From Papaver somniferum (lineage: Eukaryota > Streptophyta > Magnoliopsida > Ranunculales > Papaveraceae), in assembly GCF_003573695.1 (NCBI RefSeq), contig NC_039366.1:166112339-166176338 (forward strand): a DNA stretch of 64,000 nucleotides, given 5' to 3'. Position 1 is the first letter of the stretch; each line of letters begins with the position of its first letter. This document shows positions 32,796 through 43,219 of this stretch, in pieces. The notes under the pieces were generated by a model that saw only the letters and a list, made by a program, of their open reading frames with translations, ran no database searches and was not told where the DNA came from. A program made the translations under genes and the position numbers.

Positions 32796-33942
32796 TCACG
32801 CGTAGTATTCCTTGAGCCATTTTCCATTGATGACCGCTTCCAATTTGCCTCCATCTTCTTTGACAATCTTGTAGTACCCACTTTTATATGCTTTCGTAAC
32901 CACATAAGGTCCTACCCATTTTTGAGAGAACTTCGGTGCAGACATGTCTTGTTGAATGTGCTTAGCAGTCTTCAATACCAGATCTCCTGTTTGAAAAACT
33001 CGAGGTTTTACGGCCTTATCGTATGCCCTGAAAACCTTATTTCTGTATACATGAGCATGTTCTTCCGCCTTAGTTCTCTTGGAGTCCAGAGTATCTAGCT
33101 CTGCTATTCTGGCACTTGATGCTGCGGCTTCATCCCATTGAACTCCACTTGCTGCTGCAAATCTGGCCGACGGAATTTTAATCTTTGCTAAGAGAACGGC
33201 ATCCGCGCCATAGACAAGTGAATAGGGGAGGACGCCTGTGGAGCTTCTAGGTGCCGCTCGATATGCCCATAGTGCTATGGGCAGTTGTTCGTGCCATGTA
33301 TGTGGATTATCATGCACTGTTCGACTGAGAATTCATATTAAAGTCTTGTTGGTACTCTCGGCTTGCCCATTCCCTTGGGGATAGTAAGGAGTAGAGAAGA
33401 CTTGCTTGATTCCGTATTCTTCGAGTAACTCTTGTACTTGCGTTGACGAAGGGAGTGCCATTATCAGTAATGATGTGCTTAGGCACGCCAAAACGACAAA
33501 TGATGTATTCCTTAATAAATGCTGCAATTGTCGCTCCAGTAGTTCCTCTCAGAGGAATGGCTTCAACCCATTTAGTAAAGTACTCTGTTGCGGTTATGAT
33601 ATATTCATGCTGCTTTGATGATGGCGGGGTAATATTCCCAATGATGTCAAGTCCCCAGCTGTAAAATGGCCACAGATTACTCACCGAGTGCAGGGGAATA
33701 GAAGGTGAGTGGATGATGCTTCCATGAATTTGGCACTCATGACACTTTCGAACAAACGCCGCTGCATCATCTTCCATAGTTGGCCAGTAATACTTCTCGT
33801 GTATCTGGAGGAATAGTTTCTTCTTCCCTTGGTGTTCACCTTCATGTATCTCTTTCAACATAATTGGCATTTCCACCTTTTCCAGACATCGTAACAGATC
33901 ACCTCCAAAGCTTTTACGGTGCAGAGTTCCTTCATGAAACAC
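32796..33942 (-). pseudogene. Tat1 integrase
   Basis: Zinc-binding part: HEGEHQGK and CHEC (33942 downward). Catalytic core: GLDIIG, ITDNGTPF, then PYYPQGNGQAESTNK with the third acidic residue in another frame. A frameshift falls just after ITDNGTPF, and a TGA follows near 33320. The C-terminal part (WAYRAAPRSSTG, VFQTGDLVLKTAKHI, INGKWLKEYYA) is open to the stop at 32796. The copy is inactive, but less decayed than the Tat2 integrase. Confidence 0.88.
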
Positions 33943-35079
33943 AAATCTTTTGGCTCTTTGCTTATCTTGGTTGTGTCCTTCTTATTAGCAGGGAGTACAC
34001 CGTCGCGGAGGTAATTGATGTATGGCTCTCGCCAGTCCCCAGCATGGTCAATGTTAAAGATCTCCAATTGATGTGGCGGTGCTTGACAGTTGGAGCAAGA
34101 CCCTTGGAGCAATCGAGACTGAGCCTCCATATCCGGCCAGCAGTATCTAAGGCGTTGAAGACGATGGTAAAGAGTTACCACCAACTTTTGTCCACAAACT
34201 TCGCCATGAATGTGGTTAAGCTATAGTTGTGCTTCTTCATCGCCGAGACATCTCGACAGGGAGCCATATGACTTTCGATGATACAACACTCCGTGAAGCA
34301 TGAAGAAATTTTATAAGGTTTTGAGACTAACCTTTCCTTAGGAAAGTGAACTGTTGAGCTCTTGGATAATCGGTGTCCTCCAATCGTTTGTTGCAGCATC
34401 CTTGGACTGTAAGAGCCATGTCGATGCTACAATCCGTCTCCTCACTGTTAGGGTTTCTTCTAAACCTTCGAATTGCAGCTTCAAGGCCAAAGTGGCTAGG
34501 AAATCAGCTTGTTTGTTGTTACTTCAACCGACATGAGTTATGGTTGCATCAATGAAGTAATTCAATAACTTTTGTGCATATGATCTATACGTAGCCAGTA
34601 TTACCTCTTTTAGTGTGTATACTCCATTCATATGGTTAACCAGTAACTTAGAGTCGACTCTAACTTCCAGGTACGTGGCACCTGCTTGTTTGGCCAGCTA
34701 CAACCCTATGAGAAAAGCTTCATATTCCGCTGAATTATTGGTGCACTGAAAGTCCAACTTGAATGAATGCGAAAAGAATTCACCAGTGGGAGACACCAGA
34801 ACTTCACCCGCTCCTCCAGTATTATTGCTAGGGGTGGTAGAGCCATCGAAATACAGTATCCACGCTTCCTATTTAACAAAAGAGATTTCCGGAAATTCTC
34901 CAGGAAGGTCTTCATGCAGTGCGGTGGTTCCTTCTCCCAGGAAAGCTGCTAGTAAATCTGCGACTGCTTGTCCTTTGATGGCCCTTGGGGAAGCGCATGT
35001 TATATCCAGCTCTGACATTTGGAGGAGCCATTTGGCCGGTTTTAAAAGTAAAAATTTGACGGGGTCAGCCTTAGATATT
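33943..35079 (-). pseudogene. Tat1 second RNase H and linker
   Basis: On the minus strand from the solo LTR boundary: ADPVKFLLLKPAKWLLQMSEL continues the pol frame interrupted at 37046. A second RNase H (YFDG..., NNSAEYEAFLIG) follows, then the linker with GSCSNCQAPPHQLE and GDWREPYINYL, which matches Tat2 closely. Several stops and shifts are present. Confidence 0.8.
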
Positions 35080-37045
35080 TGTAACACCAAGTGTTTTTAG
35101 CATGGCGCGTGCTAAAATATGCGTTGTGGCCCGAGATGAAGCTTCATCCAAAGCTTCCTTTGCATAGTAAGATGCATTTGGCCAGGGGCCATATTTGGTG
35201 CCAAGTTTGGCACATCGCGTAGGCATATTGGCTAAGGCCAATATGGCAATAGTTGGAAGTCACACTGGCCAAGAGCCAATCTCGCATCAAATGGTGCATT
35301 AGGCCAGTTGGGTAGATGGCTCTGATAATGTACAACCAATATGGCTGGACATCGGGTTGGCAGTGGACAGCCAACATGACTGGACACTGAGCTGGTAATG
35401 TACAACCAACATGGCTGGACATCGAGTTGGAAGTGGACAACCAACATGGTTGGACACTAAGCTGGTAATGTACAGCCAACATGGATGGACATCGGGTTGG
35501 CAGTGGACAACCAACATGGCTGTACACCGATCTGGTAATGGACAACCAACATGGTTGGACACCGAGTTGGCAGCGGACAACCAACATGGCTGGACATTGG
35601 GTTGGCAACAGACAGCCAACATGGCTGGACATCGGGTTGGCAGCGGACAACCAACATGGATGGACACCGAGTTGGCATTGGCAGTGAGCAGTCATCTTGG
35701 CCGGTCATTCAGAGATTCATGGAAACGTCCTTGAATAGTGAAGAAAGCATGTCAATATGCTCCCCTTTCCATACTTGTAGAAATTCCATTAAGACATATA
35801 TAGGGAGTGGTACTTGGTTGAAGGTGCATATACGGACCATGCACAAAGTAAGATAGCCTTAGATATGTACAGCCATCACGGCTGGACATTGGAGTGGCCT
35901 ATGGTCCAAAGACGGAAGTACAGCCATCACGACCTTTCACGGGACCTGGCTCAGGAAATGTTCAGCCGTCATGGCCGGACATTAGAATTGACTTGTGAGC
36001 CATAATTGAATGTACAACCATAACGCCCGTATATCGCAGTTGGCCAGGGTGGTAAGGTGCAGCCATCACGGCCTGGGGAGTTGATGAATGATTTTTGCTC
36101 CCCCAATCTAAGTTGTAAAAATGTCTTTTAAACATATATAGGGAGGGATAGTTGGCTGAAGGTACATATGCGGACCATGTACCAAGTAAGCTTCATAGCT
36201 TAGCCGGAAGAGTATAAATGATGCTTAGGCCTCATTTATAGATATGTAGCCTTACCAATGGAGTGTGTTAAGCATGGGAATCACTATGCCACGCCGCAAA
36301 CCAAGTATTCATCACTTGGATGCATTTTAACGGAAAGACCTATACGGACTAGGCCATTACCATTATTGCTTGGCCACGGCCATGCAAATGAGTTGGCTTA
36401 AGCTTCTGTCCTTTCATGGATGAATTACGGTCTGTGCTTGATCCCTTTAGAGTAGGGAAGGGTACGTAGGCAGCCGCAATGAGTTGCAGCATTGCCGGTC
36501 CAGCACTTTGTCGCTCATATCATCTAATTGTGAGATGATTGCGATATTCTGGACTCTCATATCATCTGGCTCGGTAGATCGACGCAAGAGATGATTGTGG
36601 CCAAACTTGATGAGGCAAGTTGCATTCCATTCACTGGATGCTCAGACTTCCTATGAAGGTGTTCGACATAGGCTAAAAACCCGAGTGTCGTAATTTAGCT
36701 CAAGAGGAGTCCATTTTTATGGGAAACAACCCAAAGATCAAGACATGTTGATCTACATGGTCACCAGAATTTAGCCAAATTCCATCGTTTAGGGCCTCAA
36801 AAGGCTGTTTTTGCCGTTTTAGAAAAGTTTTTGTTTTCTTAATAAACCCTTCGCGGAACAAGGGTAAGTTGGAACGGTGCGGAAGCTAAGTTAGATGCAT
36901 CATGCTCCACGAGCATGCTTGCAAGGGAAAATGGACGTGCATTTGCCTAGCTTTGAGGCGCGGATCGTAGCTTCATCATAGCGCATCGGGGAAGTTATGG
37001 CCTGCGAGGCAACGCGCCAAAGGCGTAATTTTCCGGTCCATCACA
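35080..37045 (+). mobile_element. Probable solo LTR (1.97 kb) inside Tat1 pol
   Basis: It starts TGTAACACC and ends CATCACA (TG...CA), flanked by ATATT (35075-35079) and ATATC (37046-37050). Removing it brings the Tat1 reverse transcriptase/RNase H frame back against the Tat2 sequence. It has no coding content, primer site or second LTR. It holds a 35-bp tandem array and a second pair of ~80 bp repeats (near 35773 and 36110, both with ACATATATAGGGAG). The orientation is assigned by the TGTAACACC start only. Confidence 0.6.
35325..35690. repeat. 35-bp tandem array in the solo LTR
   Basis: About ten units of GGCTGGACATCGGGTTGGCA followed by GTGGACAACCAACAT, alternating with an ACACTGAGCTGGTAATGTAC variant, so the higher-order period is near 70 bp. 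Several long frames on both strands are by-products of the repeat. Degraded relatives continue at about 35860-36080. Confidence 0.8.
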
Positions 37046-38444
37046 ATATCAACACCACTTTGTTTGACAGCAAATAATGTCTAAACTTCTGAATGGAGTG
37101 AATTAGGGCTAAACACGCTTTTTCTGCCTTAGGATATCTGAGTTCATCATCCCTTAATGTTCGACTGAAATAATATATAGGATGTTCAATCCCTTCATCA
37201 TCTTCTTGAGCGAGGAGAGATCCAACGGCAGTATCAATGAAAGCGGTGTAGAGACACAATGATCTTCCTTGTACAAGAGACTTCATGACTGCTAGGGATG
37301 ACAATATCTGTTGGATCTTCTGAAACACCTCTTGCTGTAGCGCGGTCCAAACGAAACTTTCTGCTTTCTTCAGTAAGGGGGTGAACGAAGCGATAAGCTG
37401 GGCTAAACCAGGTATAAAGCGCCGAATGTAATTTACCTTGCCCATGAAGCTCTGGAGTTCTTTCACCATTCGCTGAGGCGACATCGTGAGGATGACTTGG
37501 GTCTTGGTTGGGTCCACCTTGATTCCCTCAGCAGTCACTTGGAATCCCAGAAATTTTCCTGAAGAGACGCCAAAAGCACACTTCAAAGGGTTCATTTTCA
37601 GTTTGTACTCGCGACATCTTTCAAACACTTGCCGCAGAACCTCTTAGTGTGCCGCTCGAGTTTTTGATTTGACCACTATGTCATCCACGTAATCCTCAAC
37701 TTGCTTATGCATCATGTCGTGGAAAATTGCAGTCATGGCGCGTTTGTAAGTAGCGCCATCATTTTTTAAACCGAAAGACATCACGGTATAATAAAAATTT
37801 CCGAGAAGGGTTCGAAAAGTTGTCTTACTTGCGTCATGCTCATACATCTTTGTCTGATTGTATCCGCTGTACCCGTCCATAAAGAAGAACATGCCATGCC
37901 CACTGGTGGCGGCTACCAGCATATCAATGTTGGGAAGAGGAAAATCATCCTTGGGGCATCATTTGTTCAGATCCCTAAAATCGACACAACACCTGATTTG
38001 ACCGTTCTTCTTCTTTACAGGGACCACATTGGCCAACCAGGTAGGATGGTGAATGGGTTTGATGAAACCGGCGGCTAGCAACTTCTGAATGTCAGTCTTG
38101 ATTTGTTCTTCCACATCGTGTCTGAACTGCCTTGGAGATTACTTGACTGGTTTGGATCCGGGTATTATGTGTAGATGATGAGTGACCAGTTTTTCATCCA
38201 AGCCAGGCATTTCCTTAAGAAGATTCACAAGTTTTGTGCGTTCGTATGTCCATAGAGCCGAGCTGATGGAGACGGGCCGCGAGGATTCTTCACTTCCGAT
38301 GTTGACAATCTCGATTTCATCTGTGGTGGAATTCGTGTCGTCTTGCAACTGTCGCGGAGCGTCTGGTACTTCTTCTTGTAGCTTGTCATTATGATTGCAT
38401 TCCATTGGGCGGAGAGACTGGATGGTAGTCTCCCATGCTAATTG
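37046..38444 (-). pseudogene. Tat1 reverse transcriptase and first RNase H
   Basis: In phase after the leaky stop: GLDEKLVTHHLHI, VDFRDLNK, FGLKNDGAT and the catalytic YVDD in EDYVDDIVVKS near 37690. The first RNase H (YTAFIDTAVGSLLAQ...YPKAEKACLALIHS) runs to the solo LTR. Stops interrupt it after PVK (Tat2 reads glutamine), after DLNK, and after RAAH. Compared with Tat2, about ten residues around YQDVFAWTYE are missing near 38240. Confidence 0.88.
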
Positions 38445-38447
38445 CTA
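38411..38447 (-). promoter_or_regulatory. Candidate stop-codon readthrough signal, Tat1
   Basis: On the minus strand TAG (38447-38445) is followed by CAATTA. Ten nt after the stop, GGGAGACT (38434-38427) pairs with AGTCTC and a bulged CC (38419-38411) around a 7-nt loop. The stop, hexamer and position match Tat2, while the stem bases differ. Confidence 0.7.
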
Positions 38448-39649
38448 ACAGCGGCGCCGATATACGGTTTTACCCTTTTCATCACTTCTTGCAACAAAAT
38501 CCCGCTCTCTTTTTGTATGAGGATGAGCCACACTTCCGTTTGATGAGGGGAAATTGGCGTTCCTTGTGGGTGGAGGTGTGTCGTGAGACTGGGTCCCTTT
38601 GTTTAGGGATGCGAGTCTGTCCTCCTCCTCCTCAATTGACGGCCATGTAGGGAGTGGAGTGCAGTAAACCTTTCCTGACGAGTTTCGTGAATTTTCCCTT
38701 GGCTCGAACAGCTCCACACCACAAATTGGTGCATAAGGAGACAATGACGCGGGAATGCAGACAACTTCTTCTTTCAGCATGGTTTTCAGGCATTGGTGAT
38801 ACGTTAAAGGGATGATCTTGTTGTCATGGAGCCACGGTCTTCCCAGTATCATGTGGTAGTCCACTCTTTATCTATTACTTCGAATTTTACCTTCGACTAA
38901 ACTGGTCCTACTGACAGATTCAGACTGATATTTCCATATGTGTTGGTTTGGTTTCCTTCGAAATCTGTCATTGTGGTAGGCTGTCGTACGATTTCATATG
39001 GCCGCACCTTGGCTGTCTTGAGTGTTCTAAGAGTAATAACATTCGAGGATGCTCATGTGTCGATGAGAGCTCTTTTGAATTCTGAATCCTTAATGCGTGT
39101 AGTGACATGTAGGGCTCTATTATGACATTCTTCTGCCATCATGTCATCTTCAGTAAATGTAATATTGTTGACGGATATATCTGACATTCTTGAGGTCTCT
39201 GGATGTGAAGGAGCCAAACGCGCATCCAAGGCTATTTGATTGATTGCAGCAAATGTCTCTGCCCGCTGATCCCTTGAAAGGTGTAGAAGCTCATATAAAC
39301 TTTCTACCAAAGAGGCTTCTTCCTGGTCCACTGGCCTCTGGTTGGTGGTGAAACTGTTGATCTGAGGGCGATCATTCGGGGCGTCAGTCCCCAGCGTTGG
39401 AATTTATGGGACAGGTGATCCGCTCCAATATGATGTCAATTTGACAAGAAAATCGAGTATGTTGTTTATCGCCTCCTTTATCAGGTCCATGTTTCTTGTG
39501 TGGATCTCCTGAACTCGTGCCAACTCGATCAGTCTTGTGATTTCTTCATTGGTTGCACCATTGGGTATATCATTGGGAGGGAAGATGTCTCCAATTGCCA
39601 GGTTCTGAACGGAACTTGAATTTGTGGAATCAGCTCTAAGACCGACCAT
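38445..39649 (-). pseudogene. Tat1 Gag-like N-terminus and protease
   Basis: It starts at ATG 39649 (MVGLRADSTNSS), matching the Tat2 start. A leucine-rich helix (IELARVQEIHTRNMDLIKEA) is followed by a stop at about 39407, then LYELLHLSRDQRAETFAAIN. The protease active site reads LIDT followed by TGA where glycine is expected, so the protease is cut at its catalytic motif. ILGRPWLHDNK is intact downstream. As in Tat2, no Gag core or zinc knuckle is visible. Confidence 0.78.
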
Positions 39650-39684
39650 CTTTTTGAAATTGGAATTGCAACCGAGAGATTAAT

Positions 39685-39702
39685 CTCCCACTTTGGTCGC
39701 CA
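39685..39702 (-). promoter_or_regulatory. Tat1 primer-binding site
   Basis: TGGCGACCAAAGTGGGAG on the minus strand, two bases inside the LTR boundary, differs from the Tat2 site at one position. Confidence 0.78.
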
Positions 39703-39704
39703 GT

Positions 39705-41714
39705 TGTTTATGGGTAAAAACTGTTTCTGCTGGTTTTGGTAAATTTGGGTGTGCGGGTGAGAAACAAATCTAAACCTAAAACAAATGCACTGCACGGGAG
39801 TAATTTAGATTCAAGAAATGAATCTGTACAATCCTGGCCTAAACCAAGAAATGGTCGTTCCAGTCTTGCTTCGGTCACAAAGTGAAGGAGAAGGTTGGTC
39901 TTAGGGAGGGAAGCGAAGAAGGTGTTGAGACCAGAATGGTTAATTCTGAAGGTGTGGTTATTTTATGAATTGTATCAGAATTTGGAACTGGCTTGTGGAA
40001 TGAAAGCTATCAGTTCTTTGGTGTTTTTTTGGATACTGTGTTGTTCTGTTTAGTGAAAATAGGTGAAACCTATTTATACAAGTCATAATTGAACGCACCC
40101 TGGTCCCGTAGGAAGTGGGAGTGATTGAGTGATGGAAGAGTGGAGTAATGTGCAATTTCCAGAAACCACGCTTCCACGATGAAGGAAACGGGTTTGTTTA
40201 CACCCATTACTTCTTTCCACCACTAACTACCCTGTTTCCTGACACTTTCTTATAATGGGCGTATTGCACACCGCACGCTGTAAACCGCCAGACCAATACC
40301 CTGATGAGTATCCCCCAGTTTGTGACATGTTTTATTTCTCGAGTGTTTTCGTGGAAAACGTGAAGCAGTTTGCTACGTGTGGCAAGTCAAAGTCAAGAGA
40401 CTTGCCGCAGGAAAATAACATGTGACGCTATTAGGCTCGTCTTGGCTGGTCGCCTAAAACTTGCCACAAGCCTGTCAATTCCGTGGCGAACTTGGATGGC
40501 TGAGATTGTAACTCATGAGAAAGGGTAGCCATTGATTATGGCCACATCCTGTTGGTGCCTGACAATAGCACAGTGGCGTCATTGGCACATGTCAATGTCG
40601 TAGTGGCGCTTTTAGCGCATGCCAGTGGCACGGTGGTGCAAGTAGCGCCTGGCGTAGCCATGACCGTTAGATTTTGGCACATTGGTGTTAGTCCCAAATG
40701 TGGTGTGGCATGTTTGGCATGCCAATTAGCATGTTGGCGCGGCTTTTAGAAATCCAATTTGGCATTGTGACCTTCTGGCGCAACTTTTCCTTTTTGGATA
40801 CTGTGGCAGGTTTAGAGTGACCTGATTGGTCGAAAAAAGAGGGACCGAACAAGCGTGGGCGTGGCCACACTTCTGGTGTGCATGTGGCGGATTTAAAGCG
40901 ACCTGATTGGTCGACGGGAAACAAGGCCGGCAAGTATGGGCCTAGCCAACGTGTGGCGGATTTAAGGCGACCTGATTGGTCGTCGGGGAAATAAGGCCGG
41001 TCGGGCAACATGGGGGCGTGGCTATTTTTCAAATGGCGTCGGCTGGCCTAAGGCATGGCCAAAACTCCCTTTTTTGTTGCTCCTATTCCGCGGCTCTTTT
41101 TATTCCTTGTTTTCTGATTTCGGGTAGGATTTTGCACCTACTAATCCATGGCGGATTAATTGCTTAGTTCGCATAAGCTTAATTTTGACCAACGGTGTCT
41201 AATATATTACGCAAGGCGCAAAACCCTAATTTCTGCAAATTAATCAGGGCAATATTTGAATCTTGTGAATTATCACAAAAGTGATTGAATTCTATGTGCT
41301 GACACATAGTTCTTTAAGTTTATTGCCAGAGAGCTGTATGCTTTCTGATTAAATACTTTATGCAAGGACCTTAACCTTGATACTTGGAAATTATTGCTAC
41401 CCTACTTATAAATTGTCATGCCATATCAACATTAAGGGTTCATCCGGGGAACATAGCACAGAAAGCATTCAAAGAAACTTATATTAACTGAGTAATACAG
41501 GCGAGGTGCCAAAATTTACAGAATATCTGGGATTGTTGCTACATGGACCATTCTGGGTAAATTTCATAAGAAAATATTGAGTTGCTCAATAAATGCGCCA
41601 GTGAAGAGGTTGAACACTCATCACTTTTACATGGCTCCGTTTCCTTGCTGAGTGACAGCACATTAAATGCAGGGTTTTACAAATTTAGCCCTGAACTAAA
41701 AACCACCATCAACA
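39705..41714 (-). mobile_element. Tat1 5' LTR
   Basis: 2010 bp, TGTTTATGGG to CCATCAACA on the plus strand. Compared with the 3' LTR (2714 bp without Tat2) it lacks about 660 bp, with the junction at GTGTGGCATGTTTGG near 40706. Frames inside it have no recognisable product. Confidence 0.85.
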
Positions 41715-42445
41715 CCTTGATTTATCAAAAGACGGAACAAAAACTTGTAGGTATTTCTGTGGGAGACAGATTTATCTATTACCATAGACTTTTCTGTGTG
41801 ATACAGATTTGTTTATTAAAGTCTTCGACTTTGGGTCGTAGCAACTCTTAGTTGTGGGTGAGATTAGCTAAGAGAATCAAGTGTGTAGTATCCTGCTGGG
41901 ATCAGAGATGTAAGGAGCGCAACTGTACCTTGGATCAGTGTGAGATTGATTGGGGTTCAACTACAGTCCAGAACGAAGTTAGTTTGTAGTAGACTAGTGT
42001 CTGTAGCGGCTTAATACAGTGTGTGTTCAATCTTGACTAGGTCCCGGGGTTTTCTGCATTTGCGGTTTCCTCGTTAACAAAACTTCTAGTGTCTGTGTTA
42101 TTTCTTTTCCGCAATATATTTTGTTATATAATTGAAATATCACAGGTTGTGCGTTGAGTCGATCAATCGGGAATTCAAACCTTTGGTTGTTGATTGAAAT
42201 TGATTGATCCTTGAACGTTGGTCTTTGGTACCGTTCAAGTGATTTCTCTTGTATTCAATTAGACTCGCAGATTTCTGTTTGCTTGAGTAAGTATTGAATC
42301 GAGAAAGTGAGATATAACTCTTTGATATACTTTTATTAGATTGAGTCTGATTGTCTAGTTGATTCTCTTAAAAGTATATTGAAGTTTCTCCATACAGATT
42401 GATAAGCGAAATATTGGGTGTGGTTGTTAGACCCCCGTTTTTTCA
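41715..42445 (+). mobile_element. Old Sirevirus-like LTR, fragment 3 of 3 (its 3' end)
   Basis: It resumes at CCTTGATTTATCAAAAGACGG, matching ~5928 onward of the intact LTR, and ends CCCCCGTTTTTTCA. The next bases are ATTTCCAAAACC, not a TGGTATCAGAGC primer site, so this is a 3' LTR or solo LTR. Confidence 0.78.
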
Positions 42446-42619
42446 ATTTCCAAAACCGAAAATATTCTCAAGATATGCAATATATTTCCAAATTCGGTTT
42501 CCATAATTCCTGGAAATGCTTTGTCCAAACATTCACCGAAAATATGTTAGAAAATCTCCAACTAGTAAATGCACATTACTAATTTTCATTTTCCAAAAAT
42601 AAAATTAAAAACGTTAATA
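42446..42619. other. Unassigned AT-rich stretch left of Tat3
   Basis: No gene or repeat is recognised. The last bases TAATA (42615-42619) are the left target duplication of Tat3, with TAATT at 51194-51198 on the right (one mismatch). Confidence 0.5.
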
Positions 42620-43084
42620 TGTAGGATCAGAATCTCGCAACGATAATGTCTCAGCAAAATTATCAACAACACAACAACGTCGCAGAACAATTTCAGAAAT
42701 GACACGATAAACGACGTCAGCTAGGATCACGAGAAAGATGTGATAGGCCTGCGAAAATTAGAGAGCTTGCGAAATTAACATTTGTAAGGTTGCGAGAATG
42801 TCGCAGACCATACCCGAAAATAAAGGACAGATTAGCTGTCATCTACTATGTATTTCCCTATAATTAGTCCTTCAAGTTTTAAAGAATGGAGAGAGATCTT
42901 TTTGAGTAAGAAACAAGTAAATAGGAGAGAGAAAGTCTAGAGCAGAGGTCATTCTTGATTCCTTTATCTTTTCTTGTAAGAACATTCAAAGATTGATCAA
43001 TAAAATTAAGAGTGTGAATCTAAAATGAGTTGAGTAATAATGAAATCATATGAGGGGTGTAGTGTAGGATTTCCTGCAACTACA
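42620..43084 (+). mobile_element. Tat3 5' LTR
   Basis: 465 bp, TGTAGGATCAG to GCAACTACA. It differs from the 3' LTR at roughly ten positions plus a 5-bp indel (extra CAACA). The TATA box is changed here to CTATAATTA (42858-42866); the 3' LTR has CTATAAATA. An AATAAA polyadenylation-like signal is at 42999-43004. Confidence 0.88.
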
Positions 43085-43087
43085 TAA

Positions 43088-43105
43088 TGGCGCTAGAAAC
43101 AGGGA
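43088..43105 (+). promoter_or_regulatory. Tat3 primer-binding site
   Basis: TGGCGCTAGAAACAGGGA follows the LTR after TAA. It starts with TGG and differs from the Tat1/Tat2 site after TGGCG, so a different tRNA is likely used. Confidence 0.7.
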
Positions 43106-43219
43106 CGCATCGAAGATTATTATAGAAAAAATTGAAGATTAATATTGAGATTTGTAAAGATTTGGAGTGATTGATTAAGAATTTTACATAATTTCTTACA
43201 ATTCGTTAACCTTGAAGAA

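Larger units (their letters stand above)
12754..41714 (-). mobile_element. Tat1: minus-strand Tat-type Ty3/gypsy element, interrupted twice
   Basis: The termini are TGTTTATGGG and CCATCAACA with flanks CTTTG (12749-12753) and CCTTG (41715-41719), a target duplication with one mismatch. Host sequence on both sides joins into one copia LTR. Coding order on the minus strand is Gag-like/protease, leaky stop, reverse transcriptase, RNase H, second RNase H, integrase, then a plus-strand (antisense) gene, purine tract and 3' LTR. The dual RNase H and antisense gene place it in the Tat/Retand lineage. Tat2 sits in its 3' LTR and a probable solo LTR sits in its pol. Confidence 0.85.

Noticed and set aside
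35325..35690. CRISPR-like look of regular repeats
   Set aside because: Units are contiguous with no unique spacers, no cas genes are present, and the context is plant retrotransposon DNA.
35144..35856. Several overlapping 60-180 codon frames on both strands
   Set aside because: They are translations of the 35-bp tandem array (35 and 70 bp are not multiples of three, so all frames stay open).
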